DNA of 64,000 nt from Nematostella vectensis (lineage: Eukaryota > Cnidaria > Anthozoa > Actiniaria > Edwardsiidae), in the NCBI RefSeq assembly GCF_932526225.1, contig NC_064047.1:3161501-3225500 (forward strand). Direction: 5' to 3'. Below the pieces are notes generated by a model. It was given only the letters and a program-made list of their open reading frames with translations. It did not search any database and had not been told where the DNA came from. The translations under genes and the position numbers were made by a program. The stretch's first letter is position 1, and every line of letters starts with the position of its first letter. Positions 36,704-45,713 of this stretch are shown here, in pieces.

Positions 36704-36777
36704 ATACATTTTTCGACATTTTGTTTGAAGAATCCCTGATCAAAATAAAAAAAAAGAAGCTATTTTAAAAATCCAAG

Positions 36778-36859
36778 GTTGAGGTGGCCGAGTGGGTAAG
36801 GCGATGGACATGAAATCCAATGGGATCTTACCGCACAGGTTCGAACCCTGCCAGCAACG
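36778..36859 (+). tRNA. tRNA-Ser(TGA)
   Basis: Family Y with A33 and 3' acceptor CAGCAAC. Confidence 0.7.
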
Positions 36860-36957
36860 GTTCTTTTTTCTTAAAACATATTTCTAATACTTTATTGATT
36901 CAGTTGAAATTTCGATGCAGTTTTATTATTTAAAAAAAGTAGGGACGAACATCCAAG

Positions 36958-37039
36958 GTTGCGGTGGCCGAGGAGTTAAGGCGTTGGACTAGAAATCTAA
37001 TGGGATCTTCCCGCGCAGGTTCGAATCCTGCCCACAACG
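36958..37039 (+). tRNA. tRNA-Ser(AGA)
   Basis: Family H. Confidence 0.8.
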
Positions 37040-37118
37040 ATAAATTTTTCAACATTTTGTTTGAACAATCCCTGAACAAAATAGCAAAGCGGAAATGAAG
37101 CTAATTCAAAAATCCAAT

Positions 37119-37200
37119 GTTGCGGTGGCCGAGTGGTTAAGGCGTTGGACTAGAAATCCAATGGGATCTTCCCGCGCAGGTTCGAATCCTGCTCGCAACG
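37119..37200 (+). tRNA. tRNA-Ser(AGA)
   Basis: Family R with G7-U66. Confidence 0.91.
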
Positions 37201-37270
37201 ATACATTTTTGTTTGAAAAATCCCTGATCAAAATAACAAAGAGCTAAAAAAGCTATTTGAAGAATCCAAG

Positions 37271-37352
37271 GTTGGGGAGGCCCAGTAGTTAAGGCGTTGG
37301 AATAGAAATCCAATGGGATCTTCCCGCGCAGGCTCGAATCCTGCCCGCAACG
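37271..37352 (+). tRNA. tRNA-Ser(AGA)
   Basis: Family W, A32; A box GGCCCAGTAG. Confidence 0.74.
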
Positions 37353-37428
37353 ATAAAGTTTTCGACATTTTGTTTGAAGAATGCCTGATCAGAATAAAAA
37401 AGAAAAAAAGCTATTTCAAAAATCCAAG

Positions 37429-37510
37429 GTTGCGGTGACCGAGTGGTTAAGGCGTTGGACTTAAAATCCAATGGGATCTTCCCGCGCAGGTTCGAACCCT
37501 GCCCGCAACG
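37429..37510 (+). tRNA. tRNA-Ser-like (TAA)
   Basis: Family R, arms paired, anticodon TAA (Leu UUA). Its copy at 58,258 has TGA. Confidence 0.8.
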
Positions 37511-37609
37511 GTTCTTTTTTTCTGCAAACACATTTCAAATACTTTATTGATCCAGTTACAATTTCGATGCAGTTTTATTATTTAAAAAAAGTAGGGACAA
37601 ACATCCAAG

Positions 37610-37691
37610 GTTTCGGTGGCCGAGGAGTTAAGGCGTTATACTCAAAATCCCATGGGATCTACCCTCGCAGGATCGAATCCTGCCCGCAACG
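37610..37691 (+). tRNA. tRNA-Ser-like (CAA)
   Basis: GTTTCGG acceptor; TTATA/TCCCA anticodon stem badly paired; anticodon CAA. Probably a pseudogene, yet kept at 58,439. Confidence 0.62.
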
Positions 37692-37762
37692 ATATATTTT
37701 TGTTTAAAAAAATCCCTGATCAAAAACACAAAGAGGTAAAAATGCTATTTGAAAAGTCCAAG

Positions 37763-37844
37763 GTTGGGGTGGCCGAGTGGTTAAGACGTTGGACTAAAAA
37801 TTCAATGCGATCTTCCCGCGCAGATTAGAGTCCTGCCCGCAACG
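37763..37844 (+). tRNA. tRNA-Ser-like (AAA)
   Basis: Family K tail on a GTTGGGG head. Confidence 0.62.
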
Positions 37845-37914
37845 ATATATTTTTGTTTAAAAAATCCCTGTCCAAAATAACAAAGAGGTAAATATGCTAT
37901 TTGAAAAATCCAAG

Positions 37915-37996
37915 GTTGCGGTGGCCGAGTGGTTAAGGCGTTGGACTAGAAATCCAATGGGATCTTCCCGCGCAGGTTCGAATCCTGCTCGCAACG
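37915..37996 (+). tRNA. tRNA-Ser(AGA)
   Basis: Family R with G7-U66. Confidence 0.91.
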
Positions 37997-38066
37997 ATAC
38001 ATTTTTGTTTGAAAAAACCCTGATCAAAATAACAAAGAGGTAAAAAAGCTATTTGAAAAATCCAAG

Positions 38067-38148
38067 GTTGCGGTGGCCGAGTGGTGAAGGCGTTGGACTA
38101 GAAATCCAATGGGATCTTCCCGCGCAGGTTCGAATCCTGCTCGCAACG
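38067..38148 (+). tRNA. tRNA-Ser(AGA)
   Basis: Family R; D loop GTGGTGAAGG. Confidence 0.88.
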
Positions 38149-38218
38149 ATACATTTTTGTTTGAAAAATCCCTGATCAAAATAACAAAGAGGTAAAAAAG
38201 CTATTTGAAAAATCCAAG

Positions 38219-38300
38219 GTTGGGGAGGCCGAGTAGTTAAGGCGTTGGAATAGAAATCCAATGGGATCTTCCCGCGGAGGCTCGAATCCTGCCCGCAACG
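38219..38300 (+). tRNA. tRNA-Ser(AGA)
   Basis: Family W, A32; T stem GGAGG. Confidence 0.74.
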
Positions 38301-38379
38301 ATAAAGTTTTCGACATTTTGTTTGAAGAATGCCTGATCAAAATAAAAAAGAAGAAAAGAAGCTATTTCAAAAATCCAAG

Positions 38380-38461
38380 GTTGCGGTGGCCGAGTGGTTA
38401 AGGCGTTGGACTTGAAATCCAATGGGATCTTCCCGCGCAGGTTCGAACCCTGCCCGCAACG
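38380..38461 (+). tRNA. tRNA-Ser(TGA)
   Basis: Family R; fully paired. Confidence 0.92.
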
Positions 38462-38534
38462 ATACATTTTTCGACATTTTGTTTGAAGAATCCCTGATCA
38501 AAATAAAAAAAAGAAGCTATTTGAAAAATCCAAG

Positions 38535-38616
38535 GTTGAGGTGGCCGAGTGGTTAAGGCGATGGACTTGAAATCCAATGGGATCTTCCCGCGCAGGCCCG
38601 AATCCTGCCCGCAACG
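38535..38616 (+). tRNA. tRNA-Ser(TGA)
   Basis: Family Y head with intact variable arm and GGCCCGAATCC B box. Confidence 0.78.
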
Positions 38617-38686
38617 ATACATTTTTGTTTGAAAAATCCCTGATCAAAATAACAAAGAGGTAAAAAAGCTATTTGAAAAATCCAAG

Positions 38687-38768
38687 GTTGGGGAGGCCGA
38701 GTAGTTAAGGCGTTGGAATAGAAATCCAATGGGATCTTCCCGCGGAGGCTCGAATCCTGCCCGCAACG
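38687..38768 (+). tRNA. tRNA-Ser(AGA)
   Basis: Family W, A32; T stem GGAGG. Confidence 0.74.
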
Positions 38769-38847
38769 ATAAAGTTTTCGACATTTTGTTTGAAGAATGC
38801 CTGATCAAAATAAAAAAGAAGAAAAGAAGCTATTTCAAAAATCCAAG

Positions 38848-38929
38848 GTTGCGGTGGCCGAGTGGTTAAGGCGTTGGACTTGAAATCCAATGGGATCTTC
38901 CCGCGCAGGTTCGAACCCTGCCCGCAACG
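38848..38929 (+). tRNA. tRNA-Ser(TGA)
   Basis: Family R; fully paired. Confidence 0.92.
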
Positions 38930-39002
38930 ATACATTTTTCGACATTTTGTTTGAAGAATCCCTGATCAAAATAAAAAAAAGAAGCTATTTGAAAAATCCA
39001 AG

Positions 39003-39084
39003 GTTGAGGTGGCCGAGTGGTTAAGGCGATGGACTTGAAATACAATGGGATCTTCCCGCGCAGGCCCTAATCCTGCCCGCAACG
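39003..39084 (+). tRNA. tRNA-Ser(TGA)
   Basis: Family Y head; A40; B box GGCCCTAATCC. Confidence 0.72.
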
Positions 39085-39158
39085 ATACATTTTTCGACAT
39101 TTTGTTTGAAGAATCCCTGATCAAAATAAAAAAAAAGAAGCTATTTTAAAAATCCAAG

Positions 39159-39240
39159 GTTGAGGTGGCCGAATGGGTAAGGCGATGGACTTGAAATCCA
39201 ATGGGATCTTACCGCGCAGGTTCGAACCCTGCCCGCAACG
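39159..39240 (+). tRNA. tRNA-Ser(TGA)
   Basis: Family Y; A box GGCCGAATGG; T stem GCAGG. Confidence 0.78.
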
Positions 39241-39338
39241 GTTCTTTTTTCTTCAAACAAATTTCTAACACTTTATTGACCCAGTTTCAATTTCGATGCA
39301 GTTTTACCATTTAAAAAAAGTAGGGACGAACATCCAAG

Positions 39339-39420
39339 GTTGCCGTGGCCGAGTGGTTAAAGCGTTGGACTAGAAATCCAATGGGATCTTCCCGCGCAGG
39401 TTCGAATCCTGCCCACAACG
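39339..39420 (+). tRNA. tRNA-Ser(AGA)
   Basis: Family V head with CCACAAC tail: two acceptor mismatches. Confidence 0.75.
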
Positions 39421-39499
39421 ATACATATTTCAACATTTTGTTTGAACAATCCCTGAACAAAATAGCAAAGCGGAAATGAAGCTAATTCAAAAATCCAAT

Positions 39500-39581
39500 G
39501 TTGCGGTGGCCGAGTGGTTAAACCGTTGGACTCCAAATCTAATGGGATCTTCCCATTCAGGTTCGAATCCTGCCCGCAACG
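39500..39581 (+). tRNA. tRNA-Ser-like (CCA)
   Basis: Family R acceptor, G29-U41 anticodon stem, anticodon CCA (Trp UGG). Variable arm altered to TCCCATTC. Confidence 0.74.
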
Positions 39582-39660
39582 ATACATTTTTCGGCATTTT
39601 CTTTGAAGAATACTTAATCAAAATAAAAAAAGAAGAAAAAAAGCTATTCAAAAATCCAAG

Positions 39661-39742
39661 GTTGCGGTGGCCGAGTGGTTAAGGCGTTAGACTTGAAATC
39701 CAATGGGGTCTTCCCGCGCAGGTTCGTACCCTGCCCGCAACG
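39661..39742 (+). tRNA. tRNA-Ser(TGA)
   Basis: Family R; A29-C41; GGGGTC variable arm; T loop TTCGTAC. Confidence 0.82.
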
Positions 39743-39840
39743 GTTCTTTTTTCTTCAAACACATTTCTAATACTTTATTGATTCATTTTCAATTTCGATG
39801 CAGTTTTATTATTTAAAAAAGGTAGGGACGAACATCCAAG

Positions 39841-39922
39841 GTTGCAGTGGCCGAGGAGTTAAGGCGTTGGACTAGAAATCCCATGGGATCTACCCTCGCA
39901 GGATCGAATCCTGCCCGCAACG
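39841..39922 (+). tRNA. tRNA-Ser(AGA)
   Basis: GTTGCAG, GAGGAG D loop; relative of 31,556. Confidence 0.8.
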
Positions 39923-39992
39923 ATATATTTTTGTTTGTAAAATCCCTGATCAAAAAAACAAAGAGGTAAAAATGCTATTTGAAAAGTCCAAG

Positions 39993-40074
39993 GTTGCGGT
40001 GGCCGAGTGGTTAAGGCGTTGGACTAAAAATCCAATGGGATCTTCCCGCGCAGGTTCAAATCCTGCTCGCAACG
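39993..40074 (+). tRNA. tRNA-Ser-like (AAA)
   Basis: Reference body with all stems paired and anticodon AAA; T loop TTCAAAT. Better formed than family K. Confidence 0.78.
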
Positions 40075-40144
40075 ATAAATTTTTATTTGAAAAATCCCTG
40101 ATCAAAATAACAAAGAGGTAAAAAAGCTATTTAAAAAATCCAAG

Positions 40145-40226
40145 GTTGGGGAGGCCGAGTAGTTAAGGCGTTGGAATAGAAATCCAATGGGATCTTCCCG
40201 CGCAGGCTCGAATCCTGCCCGCAACG
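40145..40226 (+). tRNA. tRNA-Ser(AGA)
   Basis: Family W, A32. Confidence 0.78.
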
Positions 40227-40305
40227 ATAAAGTTTTCGACATTTTGTTTGAAGAATGCCTGATCAAAATAAAAAAGAAGAAAAGAAGCTATTTCAAAAAT
40301 CCAAG

Positions 40306-40387
40306 GTTGCGGTGGCCGAGTGGTTAAGGCGTTGGACTTGAAATCCAATGGGCTCTTCCCGCGCCGGTTCGAACCCTGCCCGCAACG
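40306..40387 (+). tRNA. tRNA-Ser(TGA)
   Basis: Family R; variable arm GGGCTCTTCCC; T stem GCCGG. Confidence 0.84.
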
Positions 40388-40462
40388 ATACATTTTTCGA
40401 CATTTTGTTTGAAGAATCCCTGATCAAAATAAAAAAAAAAGAAGCTATTTGAAAAATCCAAG

Positions 40463-40544
40463 GTTGGGGTGGCCGAGTGGTTAAGGCGATGGACTTGAAA
40501 TCCAATGGGATCTTACCGCACAGGTTCGAACCCTGCCCGCAACG
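40463..40544 (+). tRNA. tRNA-Ser(TGA)
   Basis: Family Y tail on a GTTGGGG head. Confidence 0.76.
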
Positions 40545-40642
40545 GTTCTTTTTTCTTAAAACATATTTCTAATACTTTATTGATCCAGTTGAAATTTCGA
40601 TGCAGTTTTATTATTTAAAAAAAGTAGGGACGAACATCCAAG

Positions 40643-40724
40643 GTTGCGGTGGCCGAGGAGTTAAGGCGTTGGACTAGAAATCTAATGGGATCTTCCCGCG
40701 CAGGTTTGAATCCTGCCCGCAACG
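40643..40724 (+). tRNA. tRNA-Ser(AGA)
   Basis: Family H head, but 3' acceptor CCGCAAC pairs; B box GGTTTGAATCC. Confidence 0.83.
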
Positions 40725-40802
40725 ATACATTTTTCGACATTTTGTTTTAAGAATCCCTGATCAAAATAAAAAAAAGAAAAGAAGCTCTTTCAACAATCCA
40801 AG

Positions 40803-40884
40803 GTTGCAGTGGCCGAGTGGTTAAGGCGTTGGACTTGAAATCCAATGGGATCTTCCCGCGCAGGTTCGAACCCTGCCCGCAACG
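40803..40884 (+). tRNA. tRNA-Ser(TGA)
   Basis: GTTGCAG acceptor, otherwise family R. Confidence 0.86.
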
Positions 40885-40960
40885 ATACATTTTTCGACAT
40901 TTTGTTTTAAGAATCCATGATCAAAATAAAAAAGAAAAGAAGCTATTTCAAAAATCCAAG

Positions 40961-41042
40961 GTTGCGGTGGCCGAGTGGTTAAGGCGATGGACTTGAAATC
41001 CAATGGGATCTTACCGCGCAGGTTCGAAGCCTGCCCGCAACG
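40961..41042 (+). tRNA. tRNA-Ser(TGA)
   Basis: Family R acceptor; variable arm TTACCG; B box GGTTCGAAGCC. Confidence 0.82.
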
Positions 41043-41140
41043 GTTCTTTTTTCTTCAAACAAATTTCTAACACTTTATTGACCCAGTTTCAATTTCGATG
41101 CAGTTTTACCATTTAAAAAAAGTAGGGACGAACATCAAAG

Positions 41141-41222
41141 GTTGCAGTGGCCGAGTGGTTAAAGCGTTGGACTAGAAATCCAATGGGATCTTCCCGCGCA
41201 GGTTCGAATCCTGCCCACAACG
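41141..41222 (+). tRNA. tRNA-Ser(AGA)
   Basis: GTTGCAG head, CCACAAC tail; repeat of 39,339. Confidence 0.76.
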
Positions 41223-41301
41223 ATACATTTTTCAACATTTTGTTTGAACAATCCCTGAACAAAATAGCAAAGCGGAAATGAAGCTAATTCAAAAATCCAA
41301 T

Positions 41302-41383
41302 GTTGCGGTGGCCGAGTGGTTAAACCGTTGGACTCCAAATCTAATGGGATCTTCCCATTCAGGTTCGAATCCTGCCCGCAACG
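41302..41383 (+). tRNA. tRNA-Ser-like (CCA)
   Basis: Repeat of 39,500. Confidence 0.74.
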
Positions 41384-41461
41384 ATACATTTTTCGGCATT
41401 TTCTTTGAAGAATACTTAATCAAAATAAAAAAGAAGAAAAAAAGCTATTCAAAAATCCAAG

Positions 41462-41543
41462 GTTGCGGTGGCCGAGTGGTTAAGGCGTTAGACTTGAAAT
41501 CCAATGGGGTCTTCCCGCGCAGGTTCGTACCCTGCCCGCAACG
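41462..41543 (+). tRNA. tRNA-Ser(TGA)
   Basis: Repeat of 39,661. Confidence 0.82.
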
Positions 41544-41641
41544 GTTCTATTTTCTTCAAACACATTTCTAATACTTTATTGATTCATTTTCAATTTCGAT
41601 GCAGTTTTATTATTTAAAAAAGGTAGGGACGAACATCCAAG

Positions 41642-41723
41642 GTTGCGGTGGCCGAGGAGTTAAAGCGTTGGACTAGAAATCCCATGGGATCTACCCTCGC
41701 AGGATCGAATCCTGCCCGCAACG
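41642..41723 (+). tRNA. tRNA-Ser(AGA)
   Basis: GAGGAG D loop, B box GGATCGAATCC. Confidence 0.82.
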
Positions 41724-41793
41724 ATATATTTTTGTTTGTAAAATCCCTGATCAAAAAAACAAAGAGGTAAAAATGCTATTTGAAAAGTCCAAG

Positions 41794-41875
41794 GTTGCGG
41801 TGGCCGAGTGGTTAAGGCGTTGGACTAAAAATGCAATGCGATCTTTACGCGCAGATTAGAGTCCTGCCCGCAACG
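41794..41875 (+). tRNA. tRNA-Ser-like (AAA)
   Basis: Family K, full 82 nt; B box GATTAGAGTCC. Confidence 0.63.
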
Positions 41876-41944
41876 ATATGTTTTTGTTTAAAAAATCCCT
41901 GACAAAATAACAAAGAGGTAAAAATGCTATTTGAAAAATCCAAG

Positions 41945-42026
41945 GTTGCGGTGGCCGAGTGGTTAAGGCGTTGGACTAGAAATCCAATGGGATCTTCCCG
42001 CGCAGGTTCGAATCCTGCTCGCAACG
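41945..42026 (+). tRNA. tRNA-Ser(AGA)
   Basis: Family R with G7-U66. Confidence 0.91.
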
Positions 42027-42096
42027 ATACATTTTTGTTTGAAAAATCCCTGATCAAAATAACAAAGAGGTAAAAAAGCTATTTAAAAAATTCAAG

Positions 42097-42178
42097 GTTG
42101 GGGAGGCCGAGTAGTTAAGGCGTTGGAATAGAAATCCAATGGGATCTTCACGCGCAGGCTCGAATCCTGCCCGCAACG
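42097..42178 (+). tRNA. tRNA-Ser(AGA)
   Basis: Family W, A32; variable arm TTCACG. Confidence 0.76.
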
Positions 42179-42257
42179 ATAAAGTTTTCGACATTTTGTT
42201 TGAAGAATGCCTGATCAAAATAAAAAAGAAAAAAAGAAGCTATTTCAAAAATCCAAG

Positions 42258-42339
42258 GTTGCGGTGGCCGAGTGGTTAAGGCGTTGGACTTGAAATCCAA
42301 TGGGATCTTCCCGCGCAGGTTCGAACCCTGCCCGCAACG
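42258..42339 (+). tRNA. tRNA-Ser(TGA)
   Basis: Family R; fully paired. Confidence 0.92.
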
Positions 42340-42413
42340 ATACATTTTTCGACATTTTGTTTGAAGAATCCCTGATCAAAATAAAAAAAAAGAAGCTATT
42401 TGAAAAATTTAAG

Positions 42414-42495
42414 GTTGAGGTGGCCGAGTGGTTAAGGCGATGGACTTGAAATCCAATGGGATCTTACCGCACAGGTTCGAACCCTGCCCGCAACG
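42414..42495 (+). tRNA. tRNA-Ser(TGA)
   Basis: Family Y. Confidence 0.78.
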
Positions 42496-42593
42496 GTTCT
42501 TTTTTCTTAAAACATATTTCTAATACTTTATTGATCCAGTTGAAATTTCGATGCAGTTTTATTATTTAAAAAAAGTAGGGACGAACATCCAAG

Positions 42594-42675
42594 GTTGCGG
42601 TGGCCGAGGAGTTAAGGCGTTGGACTAGAAATCTAATGGGATCTTCCCGCGCAGGTTCGAATCCTGCCCACAACG
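42594..42675 (+). tRNA. tRNA-Ser(AGA)
   Basis: Family H, GAGGAG D loop. Confidence 0.8.
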
Positions 42676-42754
42676 ATAAATGTTTCAACATTTTGTTTGA
42701 ACAATCCCTGAACAAAATAGCAAAGCGGAAATGAAGCTAATTCAAAAATCCAAT

Positions 42755-42836
42755 GTTGCGGTGGCCGAGTGGTTAAGGCGTTGGACTAGAAATCCAATGG
42801 GATCTTCCCGCGCATGTTCGAATCCTGCTCGCAACG
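42755..42836 (+). tRNA. tRNA-Ser(AGA)
   Basis: Family R; T stem GCATG. Confidence 0.86.
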
Positions 42837-42906
42837 ATACATTTTTGTTTGAAAAATCCCTGATCAAAATAACAAAGAGGTAAAAAAGCTATTTGAAGAA
42901 TCCAAG

Positions 42907-42987
42907 GTTGGGGAGGCCGAGTGGTTAAGTCGTTGGAATAGAAATCCAATGGGATCTTCCCGCGCAGGCCGGAACCTGCCCGCAACG
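42907..42987 (+). tRNA. tRNA-Ser(AGA), 81 nt
   Basis: Family W, A32; six-base T loop CCGGAA, B box lost. Confidence 0.68.
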
Positions 42988-43057
42988 ATAAATTGTTCGA
43001 CATTTTGTTTGAAGAATGCCTGATCAAAAAAAAAAGAAGCTATTTCAAAAATCCAAG

Positions 43058-43139
43058 GTTGCGGTGGCCGAGCGGTTAAGGCGTTGGACTAGAAATCTAA
43101 TGGGATCTTCCCGCGCAGGTTCGAATCCTGCCCACAACG
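43058..43139 (+). tRNA. tRNA-Ser(AGA)
   Basis: Family H with GAGCGG D loop. Confidence 0.82.
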
Positions 43140-43218
43140 ATACATTTTTCGACGCTTTGTTTGAAGAATCCTTGTTCAGAAAAACAAAGCGGAAATGAAG
43201 CTAATTCAAAAATCCAAT

Positions 43219-43300
43219 GTTGCGGTGGCCGAGTGGTTAAGGCGTTGGACTAGAAATCCAATGGGATCTTCCCGCGCAGGTTCGAATCCTGCTCGCAACG
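43219..43300 (+). tRNA. tRNA-Ser(AGA)
   Basis: Family R with G7-U66. Confidence 0.91.
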
Positions 43301-43370
43301 ATACATTTTTGTTTGAAAAATCCCTGATCAAAATAACAAAGAGGTAAAAAAGCTATTTGAAGAATCCAAG

Positions 43371-43452
43371 GTTGGGGAGGCCGAGTGGTTAAGTCGTTGG
43401 AATAGAAAACCAATGGGATCTTCCCGCGCAGGCCCGAATCCTGCCCGCAACG
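43371..43452 (+). tRNA. tRNA-Ser(AGA)
   Basis: Family W, A32; A39 mismatch. Confidence 0.74.
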
Positions 43453-43522
43453 ATTTATTTTTGTTTGTAAAATCCCTGATCAAAAAAACAAAGAGGTAAA
43501 AATGCTATTTGAAAAATCCAAG

Positions 43523-43604
43523 GTTGCGGTGGCCGAGTGGTTAAGGCGTTGGACTAGAAATCCAATGGGATCTTCCCGCGCAGGCCCGAATCCTGCCCGC
43601 AACG
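43523..43604 (+). tRNA. tRNA-Ser(AGA)
   Basis: Family R with GGCCCGAATCC B box. Confidence 0.87.
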
Positions 43605-43674
43605 ATATATTTTTGTTTAAAAAATCCCTGATCAAAATAACAAAGAGGTAAAAATGCTATTTGAAAAATCCAAG

Positions 43675-43756
43675 GTTGCGGTGGCCGAGTGGTTAAGGCG
43701 TTGGACTAGAAATCCAATGGGATCTTCCCGCGCAGGTTCGAATCCTGCTCGCAACA
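43675..43756 (+). tRNA. tRNA-Ser(AGA), A73
   Basis: Family R with G7-U66; discriminator A. Confidence 0.86.
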
Positions 43757-43826
43757 ATACATTTTTGTTTGAAAAATCCCTGATCAAAATAACAAAGAGG
43801 TAAAAAAGCTATTTAAAAAATCCAAG

Positions 43827-43908
43827 GTTGGGGAGGCCGAGTAGTTAAGGCGTTGGAATAGAAATCCAATGGGATCTTCCCGCGCAGGCTCGAATCCTGC
43901 CCGCAACG
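43827..43908 (+). tRNA. tRNA-Ser(AGA)
   Basis: Family W, A32. Confidence 0.78.
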
Positions 43909-43987
43909 ATAAAGTTTTCGACATTTTGTTTGAAGAATGCCTGATCAAAATAAAAAAGAAGAAAAGAAGCTATTTCAAAAATCCAAG

Positions 43988-44067
43988 GTTGCGGTGGCCG
44001 AGTGGTTAAGGCGTTGGACTTGAAATCCAATGGGATCTTCCCGCGCAGGTTCGAACCCAGAACAACG
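43988..44067 (+). tRNA. tRNA-Ser(TGA), 80 nt, damaged
   Basis: Family R whose 3' end reads CCCAGAACAAC: two bases lost, T stem and inner acceptor broken. Confidence 0.65.
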
Positions 44068-44140
44068 ATACATTTTTCGGCATTTTGTTTGAAGAATCCC
44101 TGATCAAAATAAAAAAAAGAAGCTATTTGAAAAATCCAAG

Positions 44141-44222
44141 GTTGAGGTGGCCGAGTGGTTAAGGCGATGGACTTGAAATCCAATGGGATCTTACCGCACA
44201 GGTTCGAACCCTGCCCGCAACG
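44141..44222 (+). tRNA. tRNA-Ser(TGA)
   Basis: Family Y. Confidence 0.78.
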
Positions 44223-44320
44223 GTTCTTTTTTCTTAAAACATATTTCTAATACTTTATTGATCCAGTTGAAATTTCGATGCAGTTTTATTATTTAAAAAA
44301 AGTAGGGACTAACATCCAAG

Positions 44321-44402
44321 GTTGCGGTGGCCGAGGAGTTAAGCCGTTGGACTAGAAATCTAATGGGATCTTCCCGCGCAGGTTCGAATCCTGCCCACAA
44401 CG
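44321..44402 (+). tRNA. tRNA-Ser(AGA)
   Basis: Family H; D stem AAGCCG. Confidence 0.77.
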
Positions 44403-44481
44403 ATAAATTTTTCAACATTTTGTTTGAACAATCCCTGAACAAAATAGCAAAGCGGAAATGAAGCTAATTCAAAAATCCCAT

Positions 44482-44563
44482 GTTGCGGTGGCCGAGTGGT
44501 TAAGGCGTTGGACTAGAAATCCAATGGGATCTTCCCGCGCAGGTTCGAATCCTGCTCGCAACG
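44482..44563 (+). tRNA. tRNA-Ser(AGA)
   Basis: Family R with G7-U66. Confidence 0.91.
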
Positions 44564-44633
44564 ATACATTTTTGTTTGAAAAATCCCTGATCAAAATAAC
44601 AAAGAGGTAAAAAAGCTATTTGAAGAATCCAAG

Positions 44634-44714
44634 GTTGGGGAGGCCGAGTGGTTAAGTCGTTGGAATAGAAATCCAATGGGATCTTCCCGCGCAGGCCGGA
44701 ACCTGCCCGCAACG
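44634..44714 (+). tRNA. tRNA-Ser(AGA), 81 nt
   Basis: Copy of 42,907 with the six-base T loop. Confidence 0.68.
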
Positions 44715-44784
44715 ATAAATTGTTCGACATTTTGTTTGAAGAATGCCTGATCAAAAAAAAAAGAAGCTATTTCAAAAATCCAAG

Positions 44785-44866
44785 GTTGCGGTGGCCGAGC
44801 GGTTAAGGCGTTGGACTAGAAATCTAATGGGATCTTCCCGCGCAGGTTCCAATCCTGGCCACAACG
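44785..44866 (+). tRNA. tRNA-Ser(AGA)
   Basis: Family H; B box GGTTCCAATCC, T stem CCTGG. Confidence 0.76.
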
Positions 44867-44945
44867 ATACATTTTTCGACGCTTTGTTTGAAGAATCCTT
44901 GTTCAGAAAAACAAAGCGGAAATGAAGCTAATTCAAAAATCCAAT

Positions 44946-45027
44946 GTTGCGGTGGCCGAGTGGTTAAGGCGTTGGACTAGAAATCCAATGGGATCTTCCC
45001 GCGCAGGTTCGAATCCTGCTCGCAACG
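44946..45027 (+). tRNA. tRNA-Ser(AGA)
   Basis: Family R with G7-U66. Confidence 0.91.
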
Positions 45028-45096
45028 ATACATTTTTGTTTGAAAAATCCCTGATCAAAATAACAAAGAGGTAAAAAGCTATTTGAAGAATCCAAG

Positions 45097-45178
45097 GTTG
45101 GGGAGGCCGAGTGGTTAAGTCGTTGGAATAGAAATCCAATGGGATCTTCCCGCGCAGGCCCGAATCCTGCCCGCAACG
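45097..45178 (+). tRNA. tRNA-Ser(AGA)
   Basis: Family W, A32. Confidence 0.78.
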
Positions 45179-45248
45179 ATATATTTTTGTTTGTAAAATC
45201 CCTGATCGAAAAAACAAAGAGGTAAAAATGCTATTTGAAAAATCCAAG

Positions 45249-45330
45249 GTTGCGGTGGCCGAGTGGTTGAGGCGTTGGACTAGAAATCCAATGGGATCTT
45301 CCCGCGCAGGCCCGAATCCTGCCCGCAACG
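45249..45330 (+). tRNA. tRNA-Ser(AGA)
   Basis: Family R with GGCCCGAATCC; D loop GGTTGAGG. Confidence 0.84.
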
Positions 45331-45400
45331 ATATATTTTTGTTTAAAAAATCCCTGATCAAAATAACAAAGAGGTAAAAATGCTATTTGAAAAATCCAAG

Positions 45401-45482
45401 GTTGCGGTGGCCGAGTGGTTAAGGCGTTGGACTAGAAATCCAATGGAATCTTCCCGCGCAGGTTCGAATCCTGCTCGCAACG
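45401..45482 (+). tRNA. tRNA-Ser(AGA)
   Basis: Family R with G7-U66; variable arm GGAATC. Confidence 0.88.
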
Positions 45483-45552
45483 ATACATTTTTGTTTGAAA
45501 AATCCCTGATCAAAATAACAAAGAGGTAAAAAAGCTATTTAAAAAATCCAAG

Positions 45553-45634
45553 GTTGGGGAGGCCGAGTAGTTAAGGCGTTGGAATAGAAATCCAATGGGA
45601 TCTTCCCGCGCAGGCTCGAATCCTGCCTGCAACG
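45553..45634 (+). tRNA. tRNA-Ser(AGA)
   Basis: Family W, A32; 3' acceptor CTGCAAC. Confidence 0.76.
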
Positions 45635-45713
45635 ATAAAGTTTTCGACATTTTGTTTGAAGAATGCCTGATCAAAATAAAAAAGAAGAAAAGAAGCTATT
45701 TCAAAAATCCAAG

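Larger units (their letters stand above)
34705..36800 (+). repeat. Second copy of the 2.1-kb block
   Basis: Copy of 31,556-33,660. Similarity ends inside the gene at 36,778, where the first copy (33,628) switches to an AAA anticodon arm. Confidence 0.88.
35819..37270 (+). repeat. 650-bp four-gene repeat (AGA, W, Y, H)
   Basis: Units begin at 35,819, 36,470 and 37,119 (spacing 651 and 649). The same unit occurs at 32,669/33,320, 52,958/53,606 and 56,486/57,134/57,784. Confidence 0.87.
37429..38534 (+). repeat. Block repeated at 58,258 (offset 20,829)
   Basis: Genes at 37,429, 37,610 (CAA), 37,763 (AAA), 37,915, 38,067, 38,219 and 38,380 correspond to 58,258 through 59,208. Even the rare GTGGTGAAGG D loop at 38,067 is shared with 58,895. 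Confidence 0.88.
39339..42096 (+). repeat. 1,802-bp repeat carrying the CCA-anticodon genes
   Basis: 39,339-39,992 and 41,141-41,793 share AGA, CCA, TGA, AGA and are followed by AAA; the offset is 1,801-1,802. A third copy starts at 61,338. Confidence 0.87.
40803..43452 (+). repeat. 2.6-kb block repeated at 61,000 (offset about 20,197)
   Basis: Seventeen consecutive genes from 40,803 to 43,371 correspond to 61,000 to 63,569 at offset 20,197-20,198. With the 20,829 block this suggests an old period of about 20 kb in the right sub-array, later rearranged. Confidence 0.87.
42755..44481 (+). repeat. 1,727-bp eleven-gene repeat
   Basis: Order AGA, W(81 nt), H, AGA, W, AGA, AGA, W, TGA, Y, H. It is repeated in part from 44,482 and again at 49,660-51,389 (1,730 bp) and from 51,390. 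Confidence 0.86.
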